From a virus: 64,000 nucleotides of DNA. The stretch spans positions 1-64,000 of IMG/VR virus record IMGVR_UViG_3300048121_000993, one strand, 5' to 3'. Position 1 is the first letter of the stretch; the number at the start of each line of letters is the position of its first letter. Below, piece after piece: positions 25,848 through 35,209 of the stretch. Made by a program: the position numbers and the translations under genes. The notes under the pieces were generated by a model, which saw only the letters and a program-made list of their open reading frames with translations, had not been told where the DNA came from and did not search any database.

Positions 25848-26663
25848 ATGAAAATTGCATTTATAGGTGATAGCTATATGGCCTATGACCAATATGAACA
25901 AGAAGAAAACTCTTGGACTTGGCTATTATCACAGCACTTCCGACAACACAAATATTATAATTACTCACTTGGCGGTAGAGGATACGACTACTATCGGCTA
26001 GCATTACTGGATGCAAAAATAAATGATGTTGATGTTATAATAACTAGCGATACATTTAATCATAGAGTAATGATGCAAGCAGGTGACGGAGATGGAACTT
26101 TTGTAGAAGCACCAACTAGTAACCCCCATTATACACTAAAATGCCACTATAATCATTTTTGGAAAAGTGGACAGGGTAAAACCAATGGGGCAGGTATAGG
26201 CACAGCACCTATTCCATCTAGTATACTACCTCAACTAAACACTGCATTAGTAGTTAAGCAAACTTCAGAAGACTATCTAAGATATAATCAATTATGGTTT
26301 GATAACATTAATAAACTTTATAACTTTAAACATATAATAAAGTTATCTTTAATGTTCAACCCAAACGATATCAAAGGGCAAGACATGGGAGGCGCAACAT
26401 GGGAAATGACCAACCATTTTGGCGTTGAAAAATATATTTCCGAACAACTATTCCTACACGACTCTAATAAACCTAATGAACTTGATAAAATTATGCAAGA
26501 CAAAAAAGTTGACCCAATGACAGCACATGGCATACTTAAAAATGAGTTATTAATGAAACATGATTTAATTGTTTCAATGGACGACGATCATTGGAGCCCT
26601 AAAGGAAATAAATGGGCATTTGATAACTATATTTTACCAAAAGTCGTTGACATCCTGTCTTAA
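25848..26663 (+). CDS. SGNH/GDSL-type hydrolase
   Basis: 271 aa. FIGDSYM gives the nucleophile serine block I (residue 9). A Gly-rich SLGGRGYDYY follows, and the C-terminal DDDHWSPKGNKWAF has the D-x-x-H catalytic block V. SGNH enzymes are esterases or acyl hydrolases; in phages they can act on surface polysaccharides or be metabolic. No signal peptide, so it acts in the cytoplasm or on the particle. A second SGNH-like gene is at 37748. Confidence 0.75.
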   Translation: MKIAFIGDSYMAYDQYEQEENSWTWLLSQHFRQHKYYNYSLGGRGYDYYRLALLDAKINDVDVIITSDTFNHRVMMQAGDGDGTFVEAPTSNPHYTLKCHYNHFWKSGQGKTNGAGIGTAPIPSSILPQLNTALVVKQTSEDYLRYNQLWFDNINKLYNFKHIIKLSLMFNPNDIKGQDMGGATWEMTNHFGVEKYISEQLFLHDSNKPNELDKIMQDKKVDPMTAHGILKNELLMKHDLIVSMDDDHWSPKGNKWAFDNYILPKVVDILS

Positions 26664-26675
26664 TTATAGTATACT
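26647..26675 (+). promoter_or_regulatory. sigma70-type promoter of exonuclease gene
   Basis: TTGACA (26647-26652), 17-bp spacer, TATACT (26670-26675); the ATG follows 6 nt after the -10 box. The promoter overlaps the end of the SGNH gene. Confidence 0.75.
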
Positions 26676-26681
26676 TTATGT

Positions 26682-27371
26682 ATGCCTAAAATTATAAATC
26701 AATACCCATATCAAGAATTTAAACGAACTAGTGTAGACGGTAAGCGTCTATATCAAAATCCTTGGGGCGATCCAGTTCCAAGTGTAACAACAATCCTAAG
26801 TGCTACACAACCAGCAGAAAAGCGACAAGCGTTAGCAAATTGGCGTAAGCGTGTTGGTACAGAAGAAGCACAGCGTATTACAACAACTGCCGCAAATCGT
26901 GGAACAGTTATGCACAATATATTAGAACATTGGGCATTAGGAGAATACGAAACATATAACCCAGGAAACAATATAGTACATCAACAAGCTAAAGCAATGG
27001 CACAAGTGGTTGTGGATAACATTGAAAATGATATTGATGAAATATGGGGTACAGAAGTAAACTTAGTAGCAAAAGAATTGTATGCAGGCACAACAGATTT
27101 AGTTGGTGTATACAAAGGCGAAGCAACTATTATGGACTTTAAACAAACAAATAAACCTAAAAAGCGTGAATGGATTGATGATTATTTCCTACAAGGCGCC
27201 GCATACGCAAACGCACACAACGAGATGTATGGCACTGATATTAGCCGTATTGCTATCTTTATGTGTAGTGGCGATTGTGAATGGCAACTGTTTGAAAGTG
27301 ACCCAGAAGATTTCAAAGATTGGGAAATGAAATGGGCTCAAAGGTTAGAAAAATTCTATCGCTTATCATAA
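26682..27371 (+). CDS. PD-(D/E)XK exonuclease
   Basis: 229 aa. SVTTILSATQP and RGTVMHNILEHW are the N-terminal motifs of Cas4/RecB/MGME1-like nucleases. The catalytic core is GTTDLVGVYKGEATIMDFKQTNK (D...DxK) followed by the QGAAYANA helix. It likely degrades or trims DNA ends in replication/recombination. The promoter places +1 at the ATG, with no ribosome-binding site. The stop overlaps the next late box. Confidence 0.85.
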   Translation: MPKIINQYPYQEFKRTSVDGKRLYQNPWGDPVPSVTTILSATQPAEKRQALANWRKRVGTEEAQRITTTAANRGTVMHNILEHWALGEYETYNPGNNIVHQQAKAMAQVVVDNIENDIDEIWGTEVNLVAKELYAGTTDLVGVYKGEATIMDFKQTNKPKKREWIDDYFLQGAAYANAHNEMYGTDISRIAIFMCSGDCEWQLFESDPEDFKDWEMKWAQRLEKFYRLS

Positions 27372-27374
27372 ATA
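27367..27374 (+). promoter_or_regulatory. Late box
   Basis: CATAAATA 21 nt before the ATG at 27396. Confidence 0.65.
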
Positions 27375-27395
27375 CATTAACATAAGGAAACAATA

Positions 27396-28172
27396 ATGGC
27401 AACAACAAACGCAAGAATCACTGCAAGAAAAGGAGTCCTATCTTCTCTCCCTATTTTACTTCCGGGCGAGTTAGGTCTTGCTACTGATCATCAACGATTA
27501 TTCATAGGACAAGAACCAATTACAGGTGTATGCGATATTACTGCAAGCACAAATACTACAGCAAAAGTAGAATTTACTTCTGCAAATGGTGATGTAATTG
27601 ATATGGATTTAATGGCGCCATTAGACAACTATTCATATAGCATAAAAATTAATCCAGACACTGATAACATAGATATATCGGCTAGTAATATCACATTTAC
27701 TGATTCAAAAGCATCATTTACTCATGGACTGGTTGATACAGGTACACCACCAGCAGCAAGACTTCCTACAAACAGTGATGTATTTGTACTTTATTATAAT
27801 AAAGAAGTTGGCTATCATGCAGAAGCGTTTCCTAATCCAACACAAGAAATTTCCTTTACTGCTTCCGCATCGGGAGTAGCACAAGCAACAGGTATAGAGT
27901 TTTTATGCGACAATAAAGAAAGTGTAATAATTGAATACACGCTAAGTACAAGTTCAGCATCAAGGCGAGGCACATTAACTATGCTACTTGATAACGCATC
28001 AGGAGTACCAACAACAAGCTCTATTAAAGATGAGTTTGATATTAGTACAGGTGCAATTCCAGTTGAATTTAGTTTAACTGATAACAGTACAGATAAATTT
28101 ATCCTTAATTTTAAAACAACAGATATAGTAAACGCACATACATTTACATATGTGCAAAAATCATTTAAGTAA
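27396..28172 (+). CDS. Fibre-type virion protein
   Basis: 258 aa. The N-terminal ITARKGVLSSLPILLPGELGL...RLFIGQ matches the Mtd N-terminal-like module (GE-[IL]-G then fIG) found at the start of phage tail and head fibres. The rest is beta-rich with many Thr/Ser. Late box and AAGGAAA upstream. Likely a fibre or decoration subunit; its receptor is unknown. Confidence 0.7.
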   Translation: MATTNARITARKGVLSSLPILLPGELGLATDHQRLFIGQEPITGVCDITASTNTTAKVEFTSANGDVIDMDLMAPLDNYSYSIKINPDTDNIDISASNITFTDSKASFTHGLVDTGTPPAARLPTNSDVFVLYYNKEVGYHAEAFPNPTQEISFTASASGVAQATGIEFLCDNKESVIIEYTLSTSSASRRGTLTMLLDNASGVPTTSSIKDEFDISTGAIPVEFSLTDNSTDKFILNFKTTDIVNAHTFTYVQKSFK

Positions 28173-28177
28173 ATTAA

Positions 28178-28612
28178 ATGAAAGACACGTGGCAATTACC
28201 GCTGAAACCTAGACTTCGTAGGTGGCGCGAATTAAGAAAAGAAATAGTAGAAGTTTCAGATAAAAATGCACAACTAAGAGTTGTAATTGATTTTTGGAAA
28301 ACTACGCCCTTGGGTACTAGAGTTATTGATCCGTATGATCACACTACATGGCCTAATCCTTGGGACTTGCTAAATACAAATCACTACGATGAAAATGTTG
28401 TAGGTTTGTGTATGGCATACACTCTACATTATTGTGATATTCCTTGTAGAATATTACATGTACAAAATGTGGAAAATAGTGAAATAAAGTTAATAGTTTT
28501 AGTTGACAATATGTACATTTTAAACTATAATTATGATACTATAAACACAAAAGAAGTAATGAATGAATTCAATGTACTTACTGAAATTGAAGTAAGTACC
28601 TTGGTAAAATAG
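28178..28612 (+). CDS. Conserved hypothetical protein
   Basis: 144 aa. WQLPLKPRLRRWRELRKEIVE, the DPYDHTTWPNPWDLLNTN block and the middle VVGLCMAYTLHYCDI look like a cysteine-protease/transglutaminase-like half-domain, and similar proteins occur in marine T4-like phages as I recall. No complete catalytic triad can be assigned. Starts 5 bases after the fibre gene, so likely cotranscribed. Confidence 0.55.
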   Translation: MKDTWQLPLKPRLRRWRELRKEIVEVSDKNAQLRVVIDFWKTTPLGTRVIDPYDHTTWPNPWDLLNTNHYDENVVGLCMAYTLHYCDIPCRILHVQNVENSEIKLIVLVDNMYILNYNYDTINTKEVMNEFNVLTEIEVSTLVK

Positions 28613-28629
28613 TTTTTTAAAACTATAAA
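28601..28629 (+). promoter_or_regulatory. Possible sigma70-type promoter of nrdA
   Basis: TTGGTA (28601-28606), 17-bp spacer, TATAAA (28624-28629). The -35 is two bases from consensus. The spacer contains AGTTTT..AAAACT, a small inverted repeat. Confidence 0.5.
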
Positions 28630-28649
28630 CGAAAGAAATTGGATGAATA

Positions 28650-30971
28650 ATGGGTAAAGATATAACAATATTAAAACGCGATGGATCTCGCGAAGAATTA
28701 GATCTAGAGAAAATGCATAAAGTCGTATTTTATGCATGTAATGATGTAGCAGGAGTAAGTGCAAGTCAAGTAGAATTAAAAAGTCATTTACAATTCTATA
28801 ACGGAATTGAAAGTGCAAATATTCAAGAAACACTAATTAAAGCGGCAGCTGATCTTATTAGTGAAGAGACTCCAAATTATCAATGGGTAGCAGGCAGATT
28901 AATTAACTATCATTTGCGAAAGATAGTTTATCAATCTTTTGAGCCTCCTCATCTTAAAGAGATAGCACTTAAAAATGTAGAACTAGGTTATTACGATAAA
29001 AGTTTTTTCTCCGTTTATAGCGAGGAAGAAATTGATCAACTAAACAATTACATTAAACACGACAGAGATGAAAACATTACATATGTTGGCATGGAACAGT
29101 TTCGTGGAAAGTACTTAGTACAAAATCGTGTTACAGGTGAAATATTCGAAACACCGCAGATTGCATACATGATGATAGCCGCAACACTGTTTGCCAGTTA
29201 TCCAAAAGAAACAAGATTAAAATATGTAAAGGAATACTATGACGCTATTAGTAATTTTGATATTAGTTTACCTACTCCTATCATGGCCGGACTCCGCACG
29301 CCGCAACGTCAATTCAGCAGTTGTGTACTTATTGAGACCGATGATAGTCTTGACTCTATTAATGCTACTAGTAGTGCTATTGTAAAATATGTAAGTCAAA
29401 AAGCAGGCATTGGAATTGGTGCAGGCAGTATCCGTTCAATTGGAAGCCCAATTAGAAATGGTGACGCATCACACACAGGTGTTATTCCATTTTTTAAACT
29501 ATTCCAAAGTTCAGTTAAGTCATGCTCACAGGGTGGAGTACGAGGTGGAGCAGCAACACTATACTATCCAATTTGGCATATGGAAGCAGAAGAATTACTT
29601 GTTCTAAAGAACAATAAAGGTACAGAAGATAATCGTGTAAGACACATGGACTATGGAGTACAGTTTAATAAACTTATGTACGAGCGTCTACTCACAGGCG
29701 GAGATATTAGTTTATTTTCACCAAGTGATGTTCCGGGTCTATATGAGGCCTTTTTTGATGATCAAGACAAATTTAAAGAATTATATGAAGAAGCAGAGCG
29801 TACAGTAACACGAAAGAAAGTTATGCCAGCGGCAGAACTATTTGGACAGTTTATGGAAGAACGCAAAAACACAGGACGCATTTACTTAATGAATGTGGAT
29901 CATGCAAATACACATGGAGCGTTTAAGCCCGAAGTAGCACCTGTTAAGCAAAGCAATTTATGTTGTGAGATTAATTTGCCTACTAAACCGTTATCTTTTT
30001 TCAGTGACGAACAAGGCGAAATTAGTTTATGTACATTAAGTGCAATCAATTGGGGTAACATTAAATCTCCAAAAGATTTTGAACGAGTATGTAGACTTGC
30101 AGTGCGTGGACTAGATGAACTGTTGGATTATCAAAAGTATCCAGTATTAGCAGCAGAACTAAGTACAATGAAAAGACGCCCGTTGGGTGTTGGTATTATT
30201 AACTTTGCATTTTGGTTAGCAAAGCATGATTTAAACTATCAAGACATTGATAATGATGGATTAGCATTAGTAGACGAATGGGCAGAGGCTTGGAGTTATT
30301 ACTTAATTAAAGCAAGTGCAGATTTGGCTATTGATAAAGGAAACATTGATGGTATATATGAAACAAAATACGGCGATGGAATTACTCCTAATCAAACATA
30401 CAAAAAAGAATTAGATGAGCTAGTACCTCACAAAGAAAGACAAGATTGGAAAGGATTGCGTAAACAACTTAAAGCAACAGGTATCCGTAATTCAACTCTA
30501 ATGGCACTTATGCCTGCTGAAACATCAGCACAAATTAGTAATAGCACAAACGGTATTGAACCGCCTCGTGCATTTGTTAGTGTTAAGCAAAGCAAACACG
30601 GAGTACTAAAGCAAGTGGTTCCTGGTTATCCACGCTTAAAGAACAAATATGACCTACTGTGGGACCAGCGTAGTCCAGAAGGTTATTTAAAAATTATGGC
30701 AGTATTACAAAAATATATCGATCAAGGTATCAGTGTTAATACAAGCTATAACCCAGAATTCTATGAAGATGAAAAGATACCAATGAGTGTCATGTTACAA
30801 CATCTTGTAATGTTCTACAAGTATGGTGGTAAGCAATTGTATTACTTTAATACATTTGACGGACAGGGTGAAATTGATTTTGATAAGAAAAATAAAGAAG
30901 AACTATTAGGAAGAGATAGTTTTGAATCAGACGGCGAATATGAAGACTACTGTGATAGTTGCACAATTTAA
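28650..30971 (+). CDS. nrdA: Ribonucleotide reductase class I alpha subunit
   Basis: 773 aa, full length. It reduces ribonucleotides to deoxyribonucleotides for phage DNA. An ATP-cone starts at TILKRDGSREELDLEKMH. The active site has FSSCVLIETDDS, SNLCCEINLP (thiyl Cys, Asn and Glu) and the Tyr pair region. The C-terminal swinging arm ends YCDSCTI (CxxC). It forms an operon with nrdB and glutaredoxin. Confidence 0.97.
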   Translation: MGKDITILKRDGSREELDLEKMHKVVFYACNDVAGVSASQVELKSHLQFYNGIESANIQETLIKAAADLISEETPNYQWVAGRLINYHLRKIVYQSFEPPHLKEIALKNVELGYYDKSFFSVYSEEEIDQLNNYIKHDRDENITYVGMEQFRGKYLVQNRVTGEIFETPQIAYMMIAATLFASYPKETRLKYVKEYYDAISNFDISLPTPIMAGLRTPQRQFSSCVLIETDDSLDSINATSSAIVKYVSQKAGIGIGAGSIRSIGSPIRNGDASHTGVIPFFKLFQSSVKSCSQGGVRGGAATLYYPIWHMEAEELLVLKNNKGTEDNRVRHMDYGVQFNKLMYERLLTGGDISLFSPSDVPGLYEAFFDDQDKFKELYEEAERTVTRKKVMPAAELFGQFMEERKNTGRIYLMNVDHANTHGAFKPEVAPVKQSNLCCEINLPTKPLSFFSDEQGEISLCTLSAINWGNIKSPKDFERVCRLAVRGLDELLDYQKYPVLAAELSTMKRRPLGVGIINFAFWLAKHDLNYQDIDNDGLALVDEWAEAWSYYLIKASADLAIDKGNIDGIYETKYGDGITPNQTYKKELDELVPHKERQDWKGLRKQLKATGIRNSTLMALMPAETSAQISNSTNGIEPPRAFVSVKQSKHGVLKQVVPGYPRLKNKYDLLWDQRSPEGYLKIMAVLQKYIDQGISVNTSYNPEFYEDEKIPMSVMLQHLVMFYKYGGKQLYYFNTFDGQGEIDFDKKNKEELLGRDSFESDGEYEDYCDSCTI

Positions 30972-30983
30972 GGAAACACATGA

Positions 30984-32111
30984 ATGACAATTTTAAACAC
31001 AAAAAATGAAAAATACCACACTGAATGTAATGCATTTCTAGATGGCCAATTAGGCTTTCAACGATATGATACTGTGAAATACAAACAGTTTGATAAACTA
31101 ACTGATAAACAGTTGGGATTCTTTTGGCGTCCTGAAGAAGTGGATGTTAGTAAAGATTCACAGGATTTTAAAAATCTCACAGAGCATGAACAACATATCT
31201 TTACAAGTAATCTCAAAAGACAAATCCTACTAGACAGTGTACAGGGCAGAGCACCAGTAGAAGCATTTGGACCTATTGTAAGTTTACCAGAACTAGAAAA
31301 CTGGATTATGACTTGGACATTTAGTGAAACAATTCACTCACGCAGTTATACACATATTATTCGTAACATTTATTCTAATCCTACTGTAGTATTTGACGAG
31401 CTAATGGACAGTAAAGAAATTACAGACTGTGGTGATGATATTTCAAAATACTATGATGAGCTTATTGAATTATCACAATACTACCAATTGTTAGGTGTAG
31501 GTAAACACAAAGTAAACGGTAAAACAGTTGAAGTAGATGAATATGAATTAAAGAAAAAGATTTGGTTAACAATGAATAGTGTTAACATTTTAGAAGGAAT
31601 TCGTTTCTATGTAAGTTTCGCATGCTCCTGGGCATTTGCAGAACTTAAAAAGATGGAAGGCAATGCTAAGATTATTAAGTTTATTGCCCGTGACGAAAAC
31701 GTACACTTAGCAAGTACACAGTACTTGTTATCAAAAGTGTTAACAAAAGAAGACCCAGACTTCCTAAAGATTGCAGAAGAATGTAAAGATGAAGTAACAC
31801 AAATGTTCGTTGATGCAGTTGAACAAGAAAAAGAATGGGCAAACTATTTGTTTAAGGATGGATCAATGATTGGTCTTAATGCACAGTTGTTGAGCGATTA
31901 CATTGAATGGATTTGTTGTAAGCGTATGATAGGACTTGGCATGAAGTGTCCTTATACAACTTCACAAGCAAACCCACTACCATGGACACAAAAATGGATT
32001 AGTGGAGCAGAAGTGCAAGTAGCACCACAAGAGACAGAGATTAGTTCTTATATTATTGGCGGTGTGAAAAAAGATGTAAGTGAAGATACATTTTCAGGGA
32101 TGAGTTTATGA
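30984..32111 (+). CDS. nrdB: Ribonucleotide reductase class I beta subunit
   Basis: 375 aa. It holds the di-iron tyrosyl-radical cofactor for NrdA. ETIHSRSYTHII contains a Glu/His pair and the presumed radical Tyr, and ARDENVHLA the later Glu/His ligands. AAGGAAA 9 nt upstream supports ATG 30984; an out-of-frame ATG at 30980 gives only a short peptide. Its stop overlaps the glutaredoxin start. Confidence 0.97.
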   Translation: MTILNTKNEKYHTECNAFLDGQLGFQRYDTVKYKQFDKLTDKQLGFFWRPEEVDVSKDSQDFKNLTEHEQHIFTSNLKRQILLDSVQGRAPVEAFGPIVSLPELENWIMTWTFSETIHSRSYTHIIRNIYSNPTVVFDELMDSKEITDCGDDISKYYDELIELSQYYQLLGVGKHKVNGKTVEVDEYELKKKIWLTMNSVNILEGIRFYVSFACSWAFAELKKMEGNAKIIKFIARDENVHLASTQYLLSKVLTKEDPDFLKIAEECKDEVTQMFVDAVEQEKEWANYLFKDGSMIGLNAQLLSDYIEWICCKRMIGLGMKCPYTTSQANPLPWTQKWISGAEVQVAPQETEISSYIIGGVKKDVSEDTFSGMSL

Positions 32112-32359
32112 TTACAATTTATGGAAAAACACAATGCGGTTATTGTGACGCCGCTAAAAGGTTATGCGAGTCTAGAGGTTTAGATTTTGAATACAAGCAG
32201 TTAGATAAAGATTTCACAAGAGAAGTTATGGTAGAAGAATTTCCAACTGCCAGAACATTCCCACAGATTGTTGTTAGTGGCAACAAAATAGGTGGGTACG
32301 ATCAACTAGTCAAGTACATTGAAGATACAAACTACAATGGCACTGGACATTCACTATAA
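32108..32359 (+). CDS. grx: Glutaredoxin
   Basis: 83 aa. CGYC (residues 11-14 region, TQCGYCDAAK) is the dithiol active site, TFPQIVVSG the cis-Pro and GGYDQL the glutathione-binding motif. It presumably re-reduces the NrdA C-terminal cysteines. Overlaps nrdB by 4 bp. Confidence 0.93.
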   Translation: MITIYGKTQCGYCDAAKRLCESRGLDFEYKQLDKDFTREVMVEEFPTARTFPQIVVSGNKIGGYDQLVKYIEDTNYNGTGHSL

Positions 32360-32369
32360 AGGATAATAT

Positions 32370-32669
32370 ATGTTAATAGAAGCACAATACAAAGTAGGTG
32401 ATGTAATAAGTATCAAACTTTCTTCAGGTGAAGAAATGATTGCACGTTTTGAAGATGAAAACGATGATGTAGTTACAGTTGTTAAACCTTACATTTTAAT
32501 TGCAGCACAGAACGGAATGGCATTAGCGCCATATATGTTTACAATTGCACCGGATACTAAAGTAAAATTAAAGATAAATAATGTTATATGCGTAGTTAAG
32601 TCAGCAAAAGATGCCAGCGATATGTATATTAAACAAAGTACAGGAATAGCTCTTGCCACAAGTTCATAG
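32370..32669 (+). CDS. Small Sm-like beta protein
   Basis: 99 aa. YKVGDVISIKLSSGEEMIARFE resembles an Sm/Hfq-type strand-turn-strand (D, then GxxxxG-like spacing), followed by a beta-rich second half. AAGGAT precedes the ATG. It lies between nrd genes and baseplate-type genes, so it may be either an RNA-binding or a structural protein. Function unknown. Confidence 0.5.
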   Translation: MLIEAQYKVGDVISIKLSSGEEMIARFEDENDDVVTVVKPYILIAAQNGMALAPYMFTIAPDTKVKLKINNVICVVKSAKDASDMYIKQSTGIALATSS

Positions 32670-32943
32670 AAATGGAGATTCACGTAGTTGCGGTGCAAGT
32701 ACAACTGCATCAAACAACTCTAACGTGTTTGTAAACAACCAACCAATCAGTGTTAGCGGTGATCCAAATACGCATGGCGGTGGCAACTTAAATGCATCCA
32801 ACAATAAAGTCAAGGTTGGTGGAATCCTAGTTGTCCTTAACGGCAACGGTGCTGAACCAGATTCATTATGTCCATTACCGGGCGGAGCTCATTGCGGTCC
32901 TTCTGCAACTAGTGGTAGTCCAGATGTGGAAATAGGGGCATAG
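32653..32943 (+). CDS. PAAR-repeat spike tip protein (gp5.4-like)
   Basis: 96 aa starting at TTG 32653. The TTG start is favoured because MPQVHRNGDSRSCGA matches the conserved PAAR N-terminus and no downstream ATG would keep it. AGGAAT lies 8 nt before. Further PAAR features are SGDPNTHGGG, VNGxx-like VKVGGILVV and LCPLPGGAHCGP. PAAR proteins sharpen the tip of the baseplate spike and bind a metal. It overlaps the previous gene by 17 bp. Confidence 0.85.
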   Translation: MPQVHRNGDSRSCGASTTASNNSNVFVNNQPISVSGDPNTHGGGNLNASNNKVKVGGILVVLNGNGAEPDSLCPLPGGAHCGPSATSGSPDVEIGA

Positions 32944-32944
32944 C

Positions 32945-34231
32945 ATGAGCGACTTCCTAGAGCCAATAAAAGATGCAAGTGATTATCTTAACTCAACTAA
33001 AATAGATATACCTACAGGTAAGTTTGATGTAGACCCAGAATCAGGCACTGTAACCCCTCAAACACAAGCGTACAGCTTGAAAGAAATCATTTGTAGCCTA
33101 TTAGCAGGAAATGGTATAAAACTACCTAATTTACAAGTATGTTTAAAAATTAACATAGGTAGACTAATACCCGAAATACCCGCAGGCTTAGAAGATTTAC
33201 AAGATGCGTTAAGTGGTGCCGAAAAAGCACTAGATGATTTTACTGCACATACAAATATTGACAATGCATTAGGTAGACTAAATGCAGCAATGTCAGAATT
33301 TGCCGCAATTGCTAATATGATTAACTTTTGTGGAACACCAGTAGTACCAAAAGCTATACCAAATGTATTAAAAGATGCAATGGGAAGTTTCACAGGCGCA
33401 GGTAAAAGTATATTAGATACACTAGGCACTATGGCGGATAGTGATATAGGTGGATGTATAGGAGCAGATGGAAAATTTACTCCAGATTTATTTACAGGCG
33501 GATTGTTACAACAATTAGGTGCTAATATCAATAACCTACTTGGAATGCCAGCTTCAGTAAAAGCACAAATCATTGGTGATTTAAATAAATTTAAATCAGA
33601 CATAGAAAACCTTATAACATTTGAAAATAACTTTAAAGGAACTAGCTCAACAGGCGGCAGCTTATTTGCACCAACTGATAGAATAAACACTGGAGTAGGA
33701 GTTGCGATTCCAGAAGATTTAACACTAGCAAAGAGTCAACAATATGCAAGTAATTTACAAGCATTGTTTAATAGTTTAAAAGGTTATCCAGTTGACGATC
33801 AAGGAAACAATATTTTTTATTACTTACTTGAACCAGAATTATTAGCAAAGTTAGAAAATGACGGAGATCCTAGCATACAGTTAGTAGGACGAGAACCAGT
33901 TTATGATCATTGTGGTAGAGTAATTGATTGGACTGCATCAACATTACAAGCAGTACAACAGAAAAGTATAGGTGCCGCAGCACAAAATACTACACAACCT
34001 GGCATAACTGGATTAGCAGAAAGTGGAATAGTAATTACATCACCGCCAGCAACTACAACAAACTTAAACACATCTACTTCCATAATGAAAACAGTACCTA
34101 GCAGTTCAATAGGCAAAAGCGGCGATAAAAAAGGTGACATTGCAACAGATAATAACTATATATACATAGCTAACGCAGATTTTGATGGATCTACCGCTAT
34201 TTGGCTTAGAGCTTCGTTATCTTCTTGGTAA
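32945..34231 (+). CDS. Putative baseplate/tail structural protein
   Basis: 428 aa following the PAAR gene by one base. An N-terminal region with ICSLLAGNGIKLPNLQVCLK, a long helical middle (residues 90-280) and a Thr/Ser-rich beta C-terminus ending IWLRASLSSW (repeat-domain-like DIATDNNYIYIANADFDG). A tail or baseplate role is inferred from position and composition. Confidence 0.65.
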   Translation: MSDFLEPIKDASDYLNSTKIDIPTGKFDVDPESGTVTPQTQAYSLKEIICSLLAGNGIKLPNLQVCLKINIGRLIPEIPAGLEDLQDALSGAEKALDDFTAHTNIDNALGRLNAAMSEFAAIANMINFCGTPVVPKAIPNVLKDAMGSFTGAGKSILDTLGTMADSDIGGCIGADGKFTPDLFTGGLLQQLGANINNLLGMPASVKAQIIGDLNKFKSDIENLITFENNFKGTSSTGGSLFAPTDRINTGVGVAIPEDLTLAKSQQYASNLQALFNSLKGYPVDDQGNNIFYYLLEPELLAKLENDGDPSIQLVGREPVYDHCGRVIDWTASTLQAVQQKSIGAAAQNTTQPGITGLAESGIVITSPPATTTNLNTSTSIMKTVPSSSIGKSGDKKGDIATDNNYIYIANADFDGSTAIWLRASLSSW

Positions 34232-34255
34232 ATCACAAAAAACAAGACATTTCGG

Positions 34256-34284
34256 TTGACAAAACCTTATCTTACTAGTATAGT
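34256..34284 (+). promoter_or_regulatory. sigma70-type promoter
   Basis: TTGACA (34256-34261), 17-bp spacer AAACCTTATCTTACTAG, TATAGT (34279-34284). The spacer keeps the TCTTACT half of the palindrome only. Confidence 0.8.
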
Positions 34285-34345
34285 AGTACTTAATAAGCAT
34301 AAAATCTTATTATAAAACAATTAAACATATTAACATGGTAAAAAA

Positions 34346-34627
34346 ATGAGAGCAACAGAATACAAGGATGGAATAAAACGCATCAAAGCTAAGATTGAAG
34401 TTCCTATGAGTGAACTTGATGTAGGCAATTATATACTAAGTGCTCTTACAAGCAACGCAGTTAATTTGACACAGATACAAAGACTTAATAAGCGTGAATT
34501 ATTACAATTAGCGAAAAATGAAGTCAAAGAAAAAGGTATTAAATCTATTTCATTAGAATCTGTAGACAACGACACTAATGTTATTGTAAGAAACTATATA
34601 AAGCAAATGTTTCCAGAACTACAATAA
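34346..34627 (+). CDS. Small unrecognised early protein
   Basis: 93 aa. ATEYKDGIKRIKAKIEVPMSEL followed by two helices (QIQRLNKRELLQLAKNEVKEKG) and a beta end. Likely a small nucleic-acid or protein-binding domain. It has its own sigma70-type promoter and overlaps the next small gene by one base (TAATG). Confidence 0.6.
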   Translation: MRATEYKDGIKRIKAKIEVPMSELDVGNYILSALTSNAVNLTQIQRLNKRELLQLAKNEVKEKGIKSISLESVDNDTNVIVRNYIKQMFPELQ

Positions 34628-34791
34628 TGGGATACGATTATTACGATAAAGATGCAGTCTTTAATTCGTATATAAAAGATCTGGCTTTAGAGGAAACTTT
34701 AGAGTTTGACCCTCCAATCAAAGAAGGGACACTAGGACACGATATTTTTGATAAAGTAGTGCAATTACATGAGCAAGTTACTGAGTCATAA
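34627..34791 (+). CDS. 54-residue acidic protein
   Basis: Short frame from ATG 34627 overlapping the previous stop. It starts MGYDYYDKDAVF and contains LEETLEFDPPIKEG. No motif recognised. The tight coupling and the sigma70-type promoter upstream support it being real. Its stop lies within the late box that precedes tRNA-Thr. Confidence 0.6.
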   Translation: MGYDYYDKDAVFNSYIKDLALEETLEFDPPIKEGTLGHDIFDKVVQLHEQVTES

Positions 34792-34794
34792 ATA
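34787..34794 (+). promoter_or_regulatory. Late box before tRNA-Thr
   Basis: CATAAATA 18 nt upstream of the tRNA-Thr gene. Confidence 0.55.
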
Positions 34795-34812
34795 AAAGGG
34801 TAATAAAATTAT

Positions 34813-34888
34813 GCCGGTATAGCTCAGTTGGTAGAGCAACTGATTTGTAATCAGTAGGTCGAGTGTTCGAATCATTCTACCGGCACCA
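34813..34888 (+). tRNA. trnT-UGU: tRNA-Thr (UGU)
   Basis: 76 nt cloverleaf. Acceptor GCCGGTA pairs with TACCGGC, CCA is encoded, anticodon loop TTTGTAA gives UGU (reads ACA), T-loop GTTCGAATC. ACA is a frequent Thr codon in this genome. Confidence 0.95.
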
Positions 34889-34993
34889 TATAAAAAGAGA
34901 ATATAAAATACGAGAGAGAGGCACAGGACGCCCAACTGTAACAAGTTGTAATCGGAAATACAAATAGACAGAATAAAAAAGAAAGATATATAA

Positions 34994-35209
34994 ATGAAAC
35001 TTAGAAATGAGATGTTAAAAACAGCTATACAACACGCAGACGGTGAAATTCAATTACATAAAATGAATGTTGAAGTATATTTAACCAATCCTGCAGGTAT
35101 AGGCGAACACAGTGATGTAATGGAAGCTATTCAAGTTGAACTTGATAAGATGTCTACTGCACACGATCGCAAAGAAATGCTGACTAAGTATTTTAAATTG
35201 GGGGATTAG
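34994..35209 (+). CDS. Small conserved protein overlapping tRNA-Ala
   Basis: 71 aa. LRNEMLKTAIQHADGEIQLHKMNVEVYL...GIGEHSDVMEAIQVELD is a helical protein with relatives in marine T4-like phages as I recall. Its TAG stop (35207-35209) lies inside tRNA-Ala, so maturation of the tRNA by 5' cleavage would remove the stop codon from the message. The upstream 105 bases hold only a weak CAACT/AGTTG hairpin. Confidence 0.65.
   Translation: MKLRNEMLKTAIQHADGEIQLHKMNVEVYLTNPAGIGEHSDVMEAIQVELDKMSTAHDRKEMLTKYFKLGD

Noticed and set aside
33058-33690. 210-codon open frame on the minus strand
   Set aside because: It lies wholly inside the structural gene at 32945, antisense, with biased composition and no promoter or ribosome-binding site.
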